Part shown: positions 1 to 8,431 of the stretch, one piece after another
Numbering within the stretch: position 1 is the stretch's first letter
Layout: each line of letters begins with the position of its first letter
Source: Pedosphaera parvula Ellin514
Lineage (GTDB): Bacteria; Verrucomicrobiota; Verrucomicrobiia; Limisphaerales; Pedosphaeraceae
DNA: 64,000 bases
Direction of reading: 5' to 3'
Assembly: GCF_000172555.1 (NCBI RefSeq)
Contig: NZ_ABOX02000007.1
Span: 146,979-210,978 of the forward strand
Notes under the pieces: generated by a model
Databases searched by the model: none
Told to the model about the DNA's origin: nothing
Seen by the model: only the letters and a program-made list of their open reading frames with translations
Made by a program: the position numbers and the translations under genes

Positions 1-861
1 CCGGAATAAATGGCGCCGGCCACAAAGTACGGTGGGAAGATCGTGGAATGCCAACCCGGCACGATGGCCACGGAAAAGTCAAAGCTGACAACGCTGTGCA
101 CCGACAGGACCAACGGAGTGGCCCAACCCGGCAAGAAGAAGATAGGCAGATTGATGCCGTTGCCAATGGACCGCTGAACCACGCCAGCCCAAAGCCAGCA
201 TCCCGTAAAAAACCTGTTTGCCACGCGTGGTTGCGCGATCCCGTAACGTGGCGACATCTGGAATGAGTCCGACATACCAAAAGATAAGTGAAACCGTGAA
301 ATAGGTGCTGACCGCAAAGACGTCCCAGACGAGCGGACTGCGAAATTGCGGCCACAAACCCATGGTATCAGGATACGGGAGCAGCCAATAGAACAGCCAT
401 GGTCTTCCCAAATGGAGCAACGGAAACATCCCGGCGCAGGCCACTGCAAACAACGTCATTGCTTCTGTGAAACGATTAATGGAAGTACGCCATTTTTGAA
501 GCAGCAGCAGCAGGATGGCGGAAATAAAAGTGCCGGCATGGCCGATTCCAATCCACCAGACAAAATTCACTATGGCGAAGCCCCAGGCCACGGGAATGTT
601 GATTCCCCATATGCCAACGCCTTTATAGAGCAGATACGAGATGGCGTAGAGCAAAAGCATCAGCAGCGAAAACGCCACCCCGAAGCTCACCCACCAGAAC
701 TTCGGGCGAGGATGTTCGAGAACCACATCCGCAATGGTATCTGTCACCGAATCGTAAGTCTCACCCGGGCCGAGAATGCGCGCGGGATAGCCTAAAGGAG
801 TGACGGGGTAATCCTTGTCATTTTTGGCGGCATCGGAGATTTTTTGCGTGCCATCAGGCAT
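1..861 (-). CDS. actC: Alternative complex III subunit ActC (NrfD-like), frameshifted, 3' end outside window
   Basis: NrfD/PsrC-like integral membrane subunit of alternative complex III, which oxidises quinol and passes electrons to cytochrome c or directly to a terminal oxidase. The first ~245 codons read well: a soluble N-terminus, then hydrophobic helices with family-typical stretches ([38 protein letters not shown]). After AYLLLAGL the frame breaks and meets a stop near 79. Removing one base from the C run at 122-124 (GGG on the coding strand) restores an open frame to the window edge, reading [16 protein letters not shown] then VPGWHST, as expected for this family. So it is one gene with a +1 frameshift, real or a sequencing error. 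The ATG at 861 overlaps the actB end by 8 bases, indicating translational coupling. The rest of the operon should lie beyond the left edge. Confidence 0.85.
122..124 (-). other. Probable one-base insertion (frameshift) in actC
   Basis: Coding-strand context is GCCGGGTTGGGCCACTCC. With two Gs instead of three after TTG the reading frame continues through conserved NrfD residues to position 1. With three it gives a short out-of-family tail and a stop. The neighbouring actA and actB are intact. Confidence 0.75.
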
Positions 862-3800
862 GTGATTTATCCTTTTCCTGATGGGTTCCTACGTTTTCCA
901 ATTCCGGGTTTGGATTTCTTAGCTTCGCCAAATAAGTCGTCCGAGGTCTGGCGTTGAGTTCTCCCAGCATGGAATAGTTAAGCAAACTGGCTTTGAGTTT
1001 TGAAACGCTGCTGTCAGGATTTTTGGTGTCGCCGAACACAATTGCCTCGACCGGGCAGACTTGCTGGCAGGCCGTCATAATCTCGTTCGCGCCAATCCTC
1101 CGATTCTTTTCCTTCGCGCTGATCCGCGCCGAGCTGATCCTTTGGATGCAATAGGTGCACTTTTCCATCACGCCCCGCCAACGTACTGTGACATTCGGAT
1201 TGCGCATCGCTTTGAGAACCGGGGTGTGGTAGTTGGAATACTCGAGAAAATTGAATCTCCGAACTTTGTATGGGCAGTTGTTGGAGCAGTAGCGTGTTCC
1301 GACGCAGCGATTATAAACCTGCAAATTTAGTCCATCATGATCGTGCAATGTGGCTGCGACGGGACAAACCAGTTCACAGGGGGCGTTTTCGCAATGCATG
1401 CAGGGAACGGGTTGATTATTGACCTCTGGGTTGTCGAGGCCGCCGCTGAAATATTGATCAACCCTCAACCAGAGCATGTCCCTGCCCCGCCCGATTTGGT
1501 CCTTGCCGACAACGGCGATATTATTCTCCGACTGACAGGCGGTGATACAGGCGTTGCAACCAATACACGTGTTTAAATCGATGGCCATCCCCCACGCATA
1601 ATCACCATCCTGAAATTCGTTGGGATTATAAAGAGTGTGATCACGGGATGGGAGTTCGCCTTGGTCCTGCACCGATGCGGGGTGCTCTTGAAATTCTTTG
1701 ACGTTCGCCTCCCGAATGATGTCACGCCCGTGAATATTGTGACTATGCTGCGTGGTGACCAGGTGGTAATGATCGGAGGTTTTTATCAGTTCAAGTCCAT
1801 TACCGAACCACAATGCATCGGAGGTGCGAAGTGCATAGGCGTCAAAACCGGTTCCGCTTCCCACCTTCCCCACACGTCGCCGGCCATACCCCAGCGTCAA
1901 GGTGACGGTGTTTTCCGCCTGCCCGGGCACGATCCACACTGCAACGTGCAAGGTGCGTCCGCGAAACTTTAGCTGCACTACATTTCCGTTTGCCAGATGC
2001 TCACGCTCTGCCAGGGAAGGACTCACGAGTGCAGCATTGTCCCATGCCAGTTTGGTGAAAGGTTTGGGACATTCCTGGAGCCAGCCATTATTGGCGAAGC
2101 GACCGTCCCAGATGGTTGGGTCTGGCGCAAATGAGAGTTCAAGTTTGGTAGAAGCACTCTGTTGCATTTCCGCCACAGGTGGCAGGTCACTCCCGCCCTT
2201 TAACTTCACCTCTTTTGACTTCAGTTCCGTCCCAGCGATCACTCCATCATGCAAGGCACGTCGCCATCCTTTTTCAAAGTCCGGCCATTTCTTCTGAGAC
2301 TTCCAATAATCCCGCACGATATCATATCCATTTCGGTCGGGTTGCTGAATCATGACCCCAAGTAGTTCATGCGCCGATTTGCTGGTGTACAATGGCTCGA
2401 TCAGAGGTTGAACAATCGAAGTCGTCCCATCAAAAGCCCGTGTGTCACTCCATGCCTCCAAATAATGCGATTCGGGAATGTGCCAATGACAATACTGCGA
2501 AGTTTCATCGAAGTGGGAACTGAGTTGGATCCGCAATTTGACCTTTAACAGGCGATCGGCAAACTGGAAGTCTGGCGGTGCGTTGAAAACCGGGTTGCCT
2601 CCAAGGATTACCAGCAAGTCAACTTTGCCTGCATCCATGTCCTGCACCAGTTCCTTCAATGAATTGAGTTGATTCACCGGCTTTGCCTCAGCGGAAGCGG
2701 TATAAACAATGGTCTTGCCGGCGTTTCCAAGCTTCTCATTGATGCTGTGAACCAGAGCATGAACTCCGGGGGGTTGTTGCTCTCCAGCGATGACGATGCA
2801 AGCTCCAGCGTTCGCTTGAAGATCACGAGCGACTGCTGCAATCCATTTACCGTTCGTTTCGTTGCTGCCCGCTCCCGGTTCAGAACCGGATGAAATCCCA
2901 AGTTGATGGGCCAGAGCACGGGTGAGCGCTTCAATACGGCCGGCTTCGAGTGGCAGTCGATGATCCGCCATTGATCCGGTAATGCTGGGCGTGCTTTCCA
3001 TCACGTAGAGGCGATTCATTGCTTCTTTTTTTTGCCCTCCAATCCGTCGGCCCTTTGCAAAATGGCGGGCATTACGCAGGCCTGCCGGATGGGCAAAAAG
3101 GAAATCGGAATCCAACGAGAGGATTACCCTGGCTTGATCGAACTTGTAGTGGGTTTCAACTATTTCACCGAACGCGGCTCGCGCACCTTCCTGAGCATGA
3201 TCCCTGGATATCGCCTGATATTGATGCCATTTGGCGTCGGGATATTTTTTAAGCAGATCTGCCAATTGAGCAGCCAGGGTCGGGGAGGTAACGGTTTCAG
3301 TCAGAATGCGAAGTCCACCTCCACCAACCTTGCCCTGCTGCTCCAGTGCTGCGTTTAGGGCATTGAGAAACAAGCCCCAGGAACTGATTTCGCCAGCATT
3401 GGTTACTGATTGTGAACGATCTGGATCATAAAGATCCAGCAGTGAAGCCTGATGAAAAACATTTGTAGCCCCCAGACTGGAAGGATGATCCGGGTTGCCC
3501 TCCACCTTGGTGGGATGGCCTTCATGACTTTCAATCAGCAATCCAGTTGCAAAGCCATTCCATTGCATGGCGGTCGCAAAATACAACGGCTGCCCGGGCA
3601 CCATTTCCTCAGGCTGCTTTACGTAAGGAACAATTTTCTGAACCGATTGCCGGGTGCATGCGGTAAGGCCGGATAACGCCAACGAGGCTCCCATGAACTT
3701 AAGGAAGGATCTTCGACTTACTTCGTCGGTTAACTCAGAAGCAAGCGCAGGAAATTCGCGGTGCAAAAGCGCCTCGAACTCCGGCGTTTGCGCCACCTCT

Positions 3801-3898
3801 TCAAGGCTGCGCCAATATTCCCGCCCGCGCGTGCCTGCCAAGCTCTCCCGGATTCGGGATAAATCGTGTGCCTTCGGAAGTTGAGAGAATGGTTTCAT
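854..3898 (-). CDS. actB: Alternative complex III subunit ActB (molybdopterin-oxidoreductase-like plus 4Fe-4S ferredoxin domain)
   Basis: Large periplasmic iron-sulfur subunit of alternative complex III, about 1014 residues. A twin-arginine signal with a lipobox-like end (SRRSFLKF...LTAC) sits near residues 61-81. The middle resembles a molybdopterin oxidoreductase fold, which in this family lacks the cofactor. The C-terminal third carries four cysteine clusters of a ferredoxin-type subunit: [35 protein letters not shown] and CTYC followed later by CQQVCPVEA. The frame could open at a GTG at 3907, but ATG 3898 overlaps the actA stop as ATGA, so I prefer that start. It lies between actA and actC in the usual order. 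Confidence 0.93.
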   Translation of the reverse strand: MKPFSQLPKAHDLSRIRESLAGTRGREYWRSLEEVAQTPEFEALLHREFPALASELTDEVSRRSFLKFMGASLALSGLTACTRQSVQKIVPYVKQPEEMVPGQPLYFATAMQWNGFATGLLIESHEGHPTKVEGNPDHPSSLGATNVFHQASLLDLYDPDRSQSVTNAGEISSWGLFLNALNAALEQQGKVGGGGLRILTETVTSPTLAAQLADLLKKYPDAKWHQYQAISRDHAQEGARAAFGEIVETHYKFDQARVILSLDSDFLFAHPAGLRNARHFAKGRRIGGQKKEAMNRLYVMESTPSITGSMADHRLPLEAGRIEALTRALAHQLGISSGSEPGAGSNETNGKWIAAVARDLQANAGACIVIAGEQQPPGVHALVHSINEKLGNAGKTIVYTASAEAKPVNQLNSLKELVQDMDAGKVDLLVILGGNPVFNAPPDFQFADRLLKVKLRIQLSSHFDETSQYCHWHIPESHYLEAWSDTRAFDGTTSIVQPLIEPLYTSKSAHELLGVMIQQPDRNGYDIVRDYWKSQKKWPDFEKGWRRALHDGVIAGTELKSKEVKLKGGSDLPPVAEMQQSASTKLELSFAPDPTIWDGRFANNGWLQECPKPFTKLAWDNAALVSPSLAEREHLANGNVVQLKFRGRTLHVAVWIVPGQAENTVTLTLGYGRRRVGKVGSGTGFDAYALRTSDALWFGNGLELIKTSDHYHLVTTQHSHNIHGRDIIREANVKEFQEHPASVQDQGELPSRDHTLYNPNEFQDGDYAWGMAIDLNTCIGCNACITACQSENNIAVVGKDQIGRGRDMLWLRVDQYFSGGLDNPEVNNQPVPCMHCENAPCELVCPVAATLHDHDGLNLQVYNRCVGTRYCSNNCPYKVRRFNFLEYSNYHTPVLKAMRNPNVTVRWRGVMEKCTYCIQRISSARISAKEKNRRIGANEIMTACQQVCPVEAIVFGDTKNPDSSVSKLKASLLNYSMLGELNARPRTTYLAKLRNPNPELENVGTHQEKDKSHA

Positions 3899-4551
3899 CG
3901 ATGGCACATGCTGCAGTCAGTAAGTTGCTTCACGTTGACGTGGTATTCTTGAACCAGTTTCTGCCCTTGCTTTCGTTGGTCAGGCTGACGCTGCCATTGC
4001 ATGTTGAAAACTTCCTCCCGTGGACGGATGTAATTGGCTGGGTCACGGTGACACTCAAGACACCATTTCATATAAAGAGTGTTCGCCTTCCAGGTCAGCG
4101 GCATTTTATTCACCGGTCCATGACAGGTTGAGCAACCAATCCCTTTGTTCACATGAATGCCATGATTGAAGAAAACGAAATCAGGCAGATCATGAACCCG
4201 GTTCCATTGCATGGGTATATCTTTTGCGAGGCTTTGGCGAACCGGCGCCAGCAGCGGAGCATCCGTGTAAAGCTGTGAGTGGCACGTCATGCATATTTCG
4301 GTTGCGGGGATGCCTGCAAAAGCGGATTTTTCGACGGAGGTATGACAGTACCTGCAATCAATTCCCAATCCGCCGTAATGATGTTCATGACTGAATGGCA
4401 CCGGCTGCTCGATGGGAATATTGACTTTGGTCATATATGGCGACCACCACACCGCATGAAGTCCCCAGCCCCCGAGGATGAGAAATATTGCAAACCCCAG
4501 GATACTTGCCCTTGCGAGAGTGTTGCTGCGCCGATGAAAAATCTGCGGCAT
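3895..4551 (-). CDS. actA: Alternative complex III subunit ActA, pentaheme cytochrome c
   Basis: Membrane-anchored multiheme c-type cytochrome that takes electrons from the ActB iron-sulfur relay. The 218-residue protein has one N-terminal membrane segment (about residues 14-34) and five CxxCH heme sites: CRYCH (66), CMTCH (87), CSTCH (140), CLECH (164) and CSMCH (213). The last lies at the extreme C-terminus, one residue before the end. Several further histidines (HEHH near 55, FFNHGIH near 128) are candidate distal ligands. It is the first gene of the minus-strand actABC operon and its stop overlaps the actB start. The promoter should lie in the 4552-4765 gap, shared with a divergent gene. 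Confidence 0.93.
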   Translation of the reverse strand: MPQIFHRRSNTLARASILGFAIFLILGGWGLHAVWWSPYMTKVNIPIEQPVPFSHEHHYGGLGIDCRYCHTSVEKSAFAGIPATEICMTCHSQLYTDAPLLAPVRQSLAKDIPMQWNRVHDLPDFVFFNHGIHVNKGIGCSTCHGPVNKMPLTWKANTLYMKWCLECHRDPANYIRPREEVFNMQWQRQPDQRKQGQKLVQEYHVNVKQLTDCSMCHR

Positions 4552-4765
4552 CCACTTTTCCTTTAGTCTTTAGTCGTACGCCCTGTAATCGCGCCAGGAA
4601 CAACGCTCCGTGCGCTACCAATGTTAGTTTTCGATTGAGGGCGGGTAAATGGGGCGAAGACCCTAAGTTAAATGAGGTTCAGCGTCGTGCAGGAAGCGCC
4701 TTTAGTTATGCGCTTCCAGACTTGTGTGAGATAGGGTGTCGTATGTTACACTAATAATCAGCGAC
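4552..4765. promoter_or_regulatory. Divergent intergenic region between actA and a plus-strand hypothetical gene
   Basis: About 210 bases that must hold promoters for both directions. On the plus strand a TACACT hexamer (4747-4752) lies just before the ATG at 4766, with TTGTGT about 19 bases upstream. If used, the plus-strand mRNA would be nearly leaderless, which fits the lack of a Shine-Dalgarno there. An inverted repeat GGAAGCGC...GCGCTTCC (about 4692-4718) may be a hairpin or operator. Nothing convincing was seen for the act direction. Confidence 0.3.
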
Positions 4766-5116
4766 ATGAGTTTTCTTACCTCCATCCTGAAGTCAATCCG
4801 GCCCCTGATACCGGATTCAGCCGTAGGATGGGGAGCACGGGAATATTTTAATCAGCGTTACAAGGAATTAGGCACCATGACACAATTGCAAATCGACTCT
4901 ACGAACAAAACTGCCTCCGTGGAACTGGATCTCAAGGGAGAAATCCAGCCACTGCGCGTCAAAATTAACCGTTATGAGCTGACGACGATGGGGGAAAAGA
5001 CCTACATCGAAATCAAGGAATTTGAGACATCGCGCGAGTGGATCAATGTGCTCGCGCAACAATTCGTGAAAGGAAAAAAGTTTGAAGTTCCTGAGCTCGT
5101 AAAGGCTGTGCTCTGA
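4766..5116 (+). CDS. Hypothetical protein, about 116 aa
   Basis: Not recognised. The frame is open from a GTG at 4736, but ATG 4766 gives a more natural amphipathic start (MSFLTSILKSIRPLIP). There is no signal peptide or membrane segment. Most of the chain alternates hydrophobic and charged residues, as in a small beta-rich domain (VELDLKGEIQPLRVKINRYEL, then YIEIKEFETSREWIN), with a helical C-terminus. It has no Shine-Dalgarno. It is convergent with the DUF350 gene, five bases away, and divergent from actA. Codon usage looks like its neighbours, so I believe it is a real gene of unknown role. Confidence 0.6.
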   Translation: MSFLTSILKSIRPLIPDSAVGWGAREYFNQRYKELGTMTQLQIDSTNKTASVELDLKGEIQPLRVKINRYELTTMGEKTYIEIKEFETSREWINVLAQQFVKGKKFEVPELVKAVL

Positions 5117-5121
5117 CAGTA

Positions 5122-5421
5122 TTACATGATCGAGGTTGCAACAATGATGCTGATTCCGATGATTACTGCCGCCGTGACAATCGCAACCGCAACGTTGTTG
5201 TTTAACAACTCCTTCTCGATATCGATCTTCGTTACTGCCCAATCGAAAACCTTAAAGCCGACAAATACCACCACTATGCCGATCGTAGCGAAGATAATTG
5301 AATTCAAAATGGCATGACTCAGTGATTTGGGAGTGGTATCCGTGCCTTCGGCTGACACATTGTTCGCCCATGCAAGCAGGGAAAGGACCGGAAGCAAGAC
5401 AGATGGAAGTTTTCTTTTCAT
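5122..5421 (-). CDS. DUF350 family small membrane protein
   Basis: 99 residues: an N-terminal signal or first membrane helix (KLPSVLLPVLSLLAWANNVSA), then two hydrophobic helices (IIFATIGIVVVFVGFKVFDW and VAVAIVTAAVIIGISIIVA) split by a charged loop TKIDIEKELLNNN. This is half of the duplicated DUF350 unit seen in YjfL-like proteins. It is the last gene of a minus-strand operon after the YgiC/YjfC-type ligase, matching the E. coli association of yjfC with the DUF350 gene yjfL. The function of the family is not established; a membrane partner or transporter for the ligase product is a guess. Confidence 0.75.
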   Translation of the reverse strand: MKRKLPSVLLPVLSLLAWANNVSAEGTDTTPKSLSHAILNSIIFATIGIVVVFVGFKVFDWAVTKIDIEKELLNNNVAVAIVTAAVIIGISIIVATSIM

Positions 5422-5447
5422 TTGGAGTTTGGTTCTAAGTTTTTTGG

Positions 5448-6599
5448 TTAAAAAAGATGTGGAACGAAACGGCTGCAGTTCCCCGTGATTAAAGAGGTGT
5501 CTTCGCGGATTCCCAGACCGCAGGCTTCATGGTTTACCACCCACGTTCCCATTATCGGATGATTGCCGTCGAAATCCGCGAGTGGTGCCAGCGCCTGATA
5601 CACATATCCCTCCTCCCCGTATTCCCCTTGCGTTTCCTGCACTGTTGATTTGCCCTTAATGATGCTCACATTTGCGCCTTCCCGGCTCAATTTTGGTTTC
5701 CTAACATAACCTTCTGCAACCGCGGGAGCGTGCCCGGTGAGCAATTCCTTTTCAGTAAAATATGCGGGAAGCAGATTCGGATGCCCGGGGTAGAGTTTCC
5801 ATAAAATGGGCAGCAAGCCTTTGTTCGAAAGCAACATCTTCCACATCGGCTCAATAAAGTTGCAGAGCTCCTGTTTCAGGCAATAGGAAAACTCCTCATG
5901 CCACATCCATTCCCATGGATACAACTTGAAGTAATTTGAAACCTTCCGATTTTGTAAATCTACAAATTCCAGTTTCCTTTTGTCATAGCCAAGGTCTTCG
6001 ATAAAAATCTGATCCACTTCAAGACCAGCCTGATGACACGTGTCCTGTAGATAAAGAACCGTCTGCGCATCTTCGAGGTGGTTCTTGATTCCTCCGAAGT
6101 AGATCTTTCCCGGCGCTTTGATTTTGAATTGTCCCCAGGCAGCCACGAGCTTTTCATGAATGCTGTTGAACTGATCGCAGTTCGGGGCGAAATCCTGCAA
6201 CCAATACCATTGTGCGACTGCTGCCTCCACCAGGGCAGTCGGCGTATCGGCGTTATATTCCAGCATCTTTGGCGGATTTTTTCCGTCATACGCCTGGTCA
6301 AATCTGCCGTAAATGCTAAAATCATCCCTTTCCCAGGAGTTCTTGATATAGGGCACGGCCTCTTCTGGAATACCCAACAGTCCGAACAGGCCTTCGTCAA
6401 TCACATGCTGCGCGGCCGCAATGCACATCACATGCAGATCGTTGGCAGCTTTTTCCAACGTGTCCACCTCGGCTGAAGTCAGTTCATAATATGCCGATTC
6501 GTCCCAGTACTTCTGGCCTTCCGGTGTGTGGTAGGTAAGCCCCACTTCCTCGACTTTCGCCTCCCAATCCGGGCGCGGTGCTATCACGTTCCGTTTCAT
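5448..6599 (-). CDS. Glutathionylspermidine synthase-like ATP-grasp ligase (YgiC/YjfC family)
   Basis: About 383 residues, the length of YgiC/YjfC proteins, which keep only the ATP-grasp ligase half of glutathionylspermidine synthetase. Family signs are the N-terminal YWDESAYYEL, the RFDQAYDG segment, MLEYNADTPTALVEAA, and the C-terminal GxYGEEGYVYQAL and GTWVVNHEACGLGIRED stretches that form the ATP and metal site. A TTG two codons upstream is possible, but ATG 6599 begins two bases after the lipoprotein stop and is preferred. The real substrate is unknown; the family is thought to make an amide bond, perhaps on a peptide or protein. It lies between a YgiB-like lipoprotein and a DUF350 protein. 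Confidence 0.85.
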   Translation of the reverse strand: MKRNVIAPRPDWEAKVEEVGLTYHTPEGQKYWDESAYYELTSAEVDTLEKAANDLHVMCIAAAQHVIDEGLFGLLGIPEEAVPYIKNSWERDDFSIYGRFDQAYDGKNPPKMLEYNADTPTALVEAAVAQWYWLQDFAPNCDQFNSIHEKLVAAWGQFKIKAPGKIYFGGIKNHLEDAQTVLYLQDTCHQAGLEVDQIFIEDLGYDKRKLEFVDLQNRKVSNYFKLYPWEWMWHEEFSYCLKQELCNFIEPMWKMLLSNKGLLPILWKLYPGHPNLLPAYFTEKELLTGHAPAVAEGYVRKPKLSREGANVSIIKGKSTVQETQGEYGEEGYVYQALAPLADFDGNHPIMGTWVVNHEACGLGIREDTSLITGNCSRFVPHLF

Positions 6600-6601
6600 A
6601 A

Positions 6602-6985
6602 TCAAGATGAAGAACTACCACTATGACCAAAGCCACCCCGGCTTATGCTCGATGAAGAGTGAGAGCTGGAGGAGCTAAAATGAGAACTTGAGCCGGATGA
6701 ACCTGAGTATCCAGGTTTGCTATAAACAACTGTACTTTCGTTGCGCGCTGGATTCCACAAGCCGCCATAGTAGTAACCATAGCCCGGACGATAATAGTTA
6801 TAAGGATACTCGTACCAGGCATGATAGGGCGCATGGTAATAACCACGCCCCGCCACATAGGTGTTATTGGTGACCGATTGATCCGCATAATCCCAATCGC
6901 CTCCCGAGGTTTGATTACTCTGGTTGTTGCACCCACTGATTAAAGCGCCGGAAAGCACCAGCGTTACCATCGTTGATTTTTTCAT
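6602..6985 (-). CDS. Ser/Tyr/Gly-rich lipoprotein with C-terminal RGGFG motif (YgiB-like position)
   Basis: 127 residues with a clear lipoprotein signal (KKSTMVTLVLSGALISGC, acylated Cys19). The mature part is low complexity: a Tyr/Pro/Gly-rich segment (about 43-75) and a serine-rich tail (about 94-127) holding SRGGFGHSGSSSS at the very end. E. coli YgiB, encoded next to YgiC, is also a lipoprotein and, from memory, has an RGGFG near its C-terminus. So this may be the YgiB counterpart despite little other similarity. It is first in the operon, two bases upstream of the ligase gene. A role as the ligase substrate is inference only. Confidence 0.7.
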   Translation of the reverse strand: MKKSTMVTLVLSGALISGCNNQSNQTSGGDWDYADQSVTNNTYVAGRGYYHAPYHAWYEYPYNYYRPGYGYYYGGLWNPARNESTVVYSKPGYSGSSGSSSHFSSSSSHSSSSISRGGFGHSGSSSS

Positions 6986-7425
6986 TTTCCTTGAGCCGCT
7001 CTTCGCCGCTCAATGTTCTTAATACCACATACGCCAAAGGATTCAGTTAGAAAAGGATCATCTGTTTATAATCCGTGCTGGCTTGGAAACACAAGATGAA
7101 CCGCCCAAATCAAACGAGCACTCAATTTGCAGTAAACCACTTCCATTTTTCGTTACCGGAAGCCTATGAAGGGAATTAGGTTTAAGTTTCAATGACCAAT
7201 TCGCGGCCTGGAGATCGGATTAGATACCCGTATCCTCAGGACCACTGCCCGGAAAACCTCCTCGTGATCGGTTGCATGAAAAGTAACTTCACAAATGCGA
7301 AGCCAGAGCGGGTTCACAAAATCGCTTGTCCACGGAAGATCATTTGCAGTCGCATCCCTCAACGGGCGACCTCGTTACGTCTGGCAGGATCGTTCGCCAG
7401 AAAGCAGAGGCACAAAGTTCTGATC
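6986..7425. other. Intergenic region, 440 bases, no gene recognised
   Basis: Upstream of the lipoprotein operon and downstream of the orphan receiver gene. It should hold the promoter of the lipoprotein operon and the end of the receiver transcript. The only frame here (7192 onward, plus strand) has no recognisable product and runs across the receiver gene antisense. No clear terminator hairpin was seen. Confidence 0.4.
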
Positions 7426-7866
7426 CTAGCTCACCAATTCATGTTCAATAAGCAGCCAGCTAAATCCTGCCTGGTTGAAAATGCTGCACAAATCTTCAAA
7501 TTTTACCGGCTTCTGAATGCAGGCGCTTGCTCCTAGAATCTTGCACCGTTCTGACTGCTCAGGGAAGGTGGAACCAGACATCATAATTACCGGTATATGA
7601 GTTGTTTGGGGATTTTCTTTGACCTGTTGCAAAATTTCAAAGCCATCCACCTTGGGAATTCGTATATCCAGAAAAATGGCCGCCGGCAATGGCTCCGATG
7701 CCCGATTTGCATGCTTGTCACGACAAAAAATAAAATCGAGTGCTTCGGCACCGTTATTAATAACATGCACCTTGTTTGAAATCCTATGCCGCTTCAGCAA
7801 TAGGAATAAAAACTGAACATCAGGTTCATAGTCTTCAATAAATAGGATTTCGACTGGCACTGTCAT
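7426..7866 (-). CDS. Single-domain response regulator (Rcp1/CheY-like)
   Basis: 146 residues, all of it one receiver domain. The acidic pocket is at the N-terminus (FIEDYEPD), the phospho-acceptor Asp in AIFLDIRIPKVDG, the switch Ser in MMSGS, and the conserved Lys in CIQKPVKFEDL. The long insert before the acceptor (ALDFIFCRDKHANRASEP) is typical of Rcp1-type receivers that pair with phytochrome-like or hybrid kinases. There is no output domain. No kinase is adjacent, so it is an orphan; the kinases at 29.5-34.5 kb are possible but unproven partners. Confidence 0.88.
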   Translation of the reverse strand: MTVPVEILFIEDYEPDVQFLFLLLKRHRISNKVHVINNGAEALDFIFCRDKHANRASEPLPAAIFLDIRIPKVDGFEILQQVKENPQTTHIPVIMMSGSTFPEQSERCKILGASACIQKPVKFEDLCSIFNQAGFSWLLIEHELVS

Positions 7867-8431
7867 AGATGGCGTGCGTGCGCCTGAAAGCCAGAGAGCA
7901 CATTACTTGCCAATCTCTTGACGGAATGGCCAAACCATCCTGTTTTTAGAAAAACAAAAGGGGGGATGACAATCATGTATCTGATGCTTTTAATCACTTA
8001 TGATCGAGTCAAAGTGACTCGAGGTAATTAGTTGCGCCGGACTGAGTGAAATGGCCGCACTTGCAATCCAGCCCGCTCCGCTGCTGATTAAATCATAACT
8101 ACCTAGTCAGATTAATTCCTGGTCGAGCCGATTCTCATGATGTGCCGGGCAGGACAATATATTCTGTCCGTGCTAAATTTTGGACAATTTGCACGATCAC
8201 CAGATAGTAACTGAGGCAATTTGCCGGGCACAAACCGAGGAGTGGAAATCGTCTGCCTTCTGGGTAGCTCAGTCTTCCATTCTCCTGCACAGACGCATTA
8301 AAGCCCCTTCCCTACCTCTGAAGTAGCAGGTTCACAGGATCAAATGTGCTTTCCTGGTCGACGTCCTTAAAGCCAACCCGACCTGTTCCCTTCTCCGAAG
8401 GAATTCACCAGATCTGCTGCCTCTTTTTTCC
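7867..8431. other. Intergenic region, 565 bases, no gene recognised
   Basis: Lies between the end of the NRPS gene and the start of the orphan receiver gene, both minus strand. It contains no coding frame with recognisable content. The promoter of the receiver gene and the NRPS transcription end should be here. No strong hairpin followed by a T run was found on the minus strand. Confidence 0.4.

Noticed and set aside
7217..7229. GGATTAGATACCC, identical to a universal 16S rRNA segment
   Set aside because: The flanking bases do not match 16S rRNA (no GGTAGTCCACGC follows) and no other rRNA block is near; a 13-base chance match.
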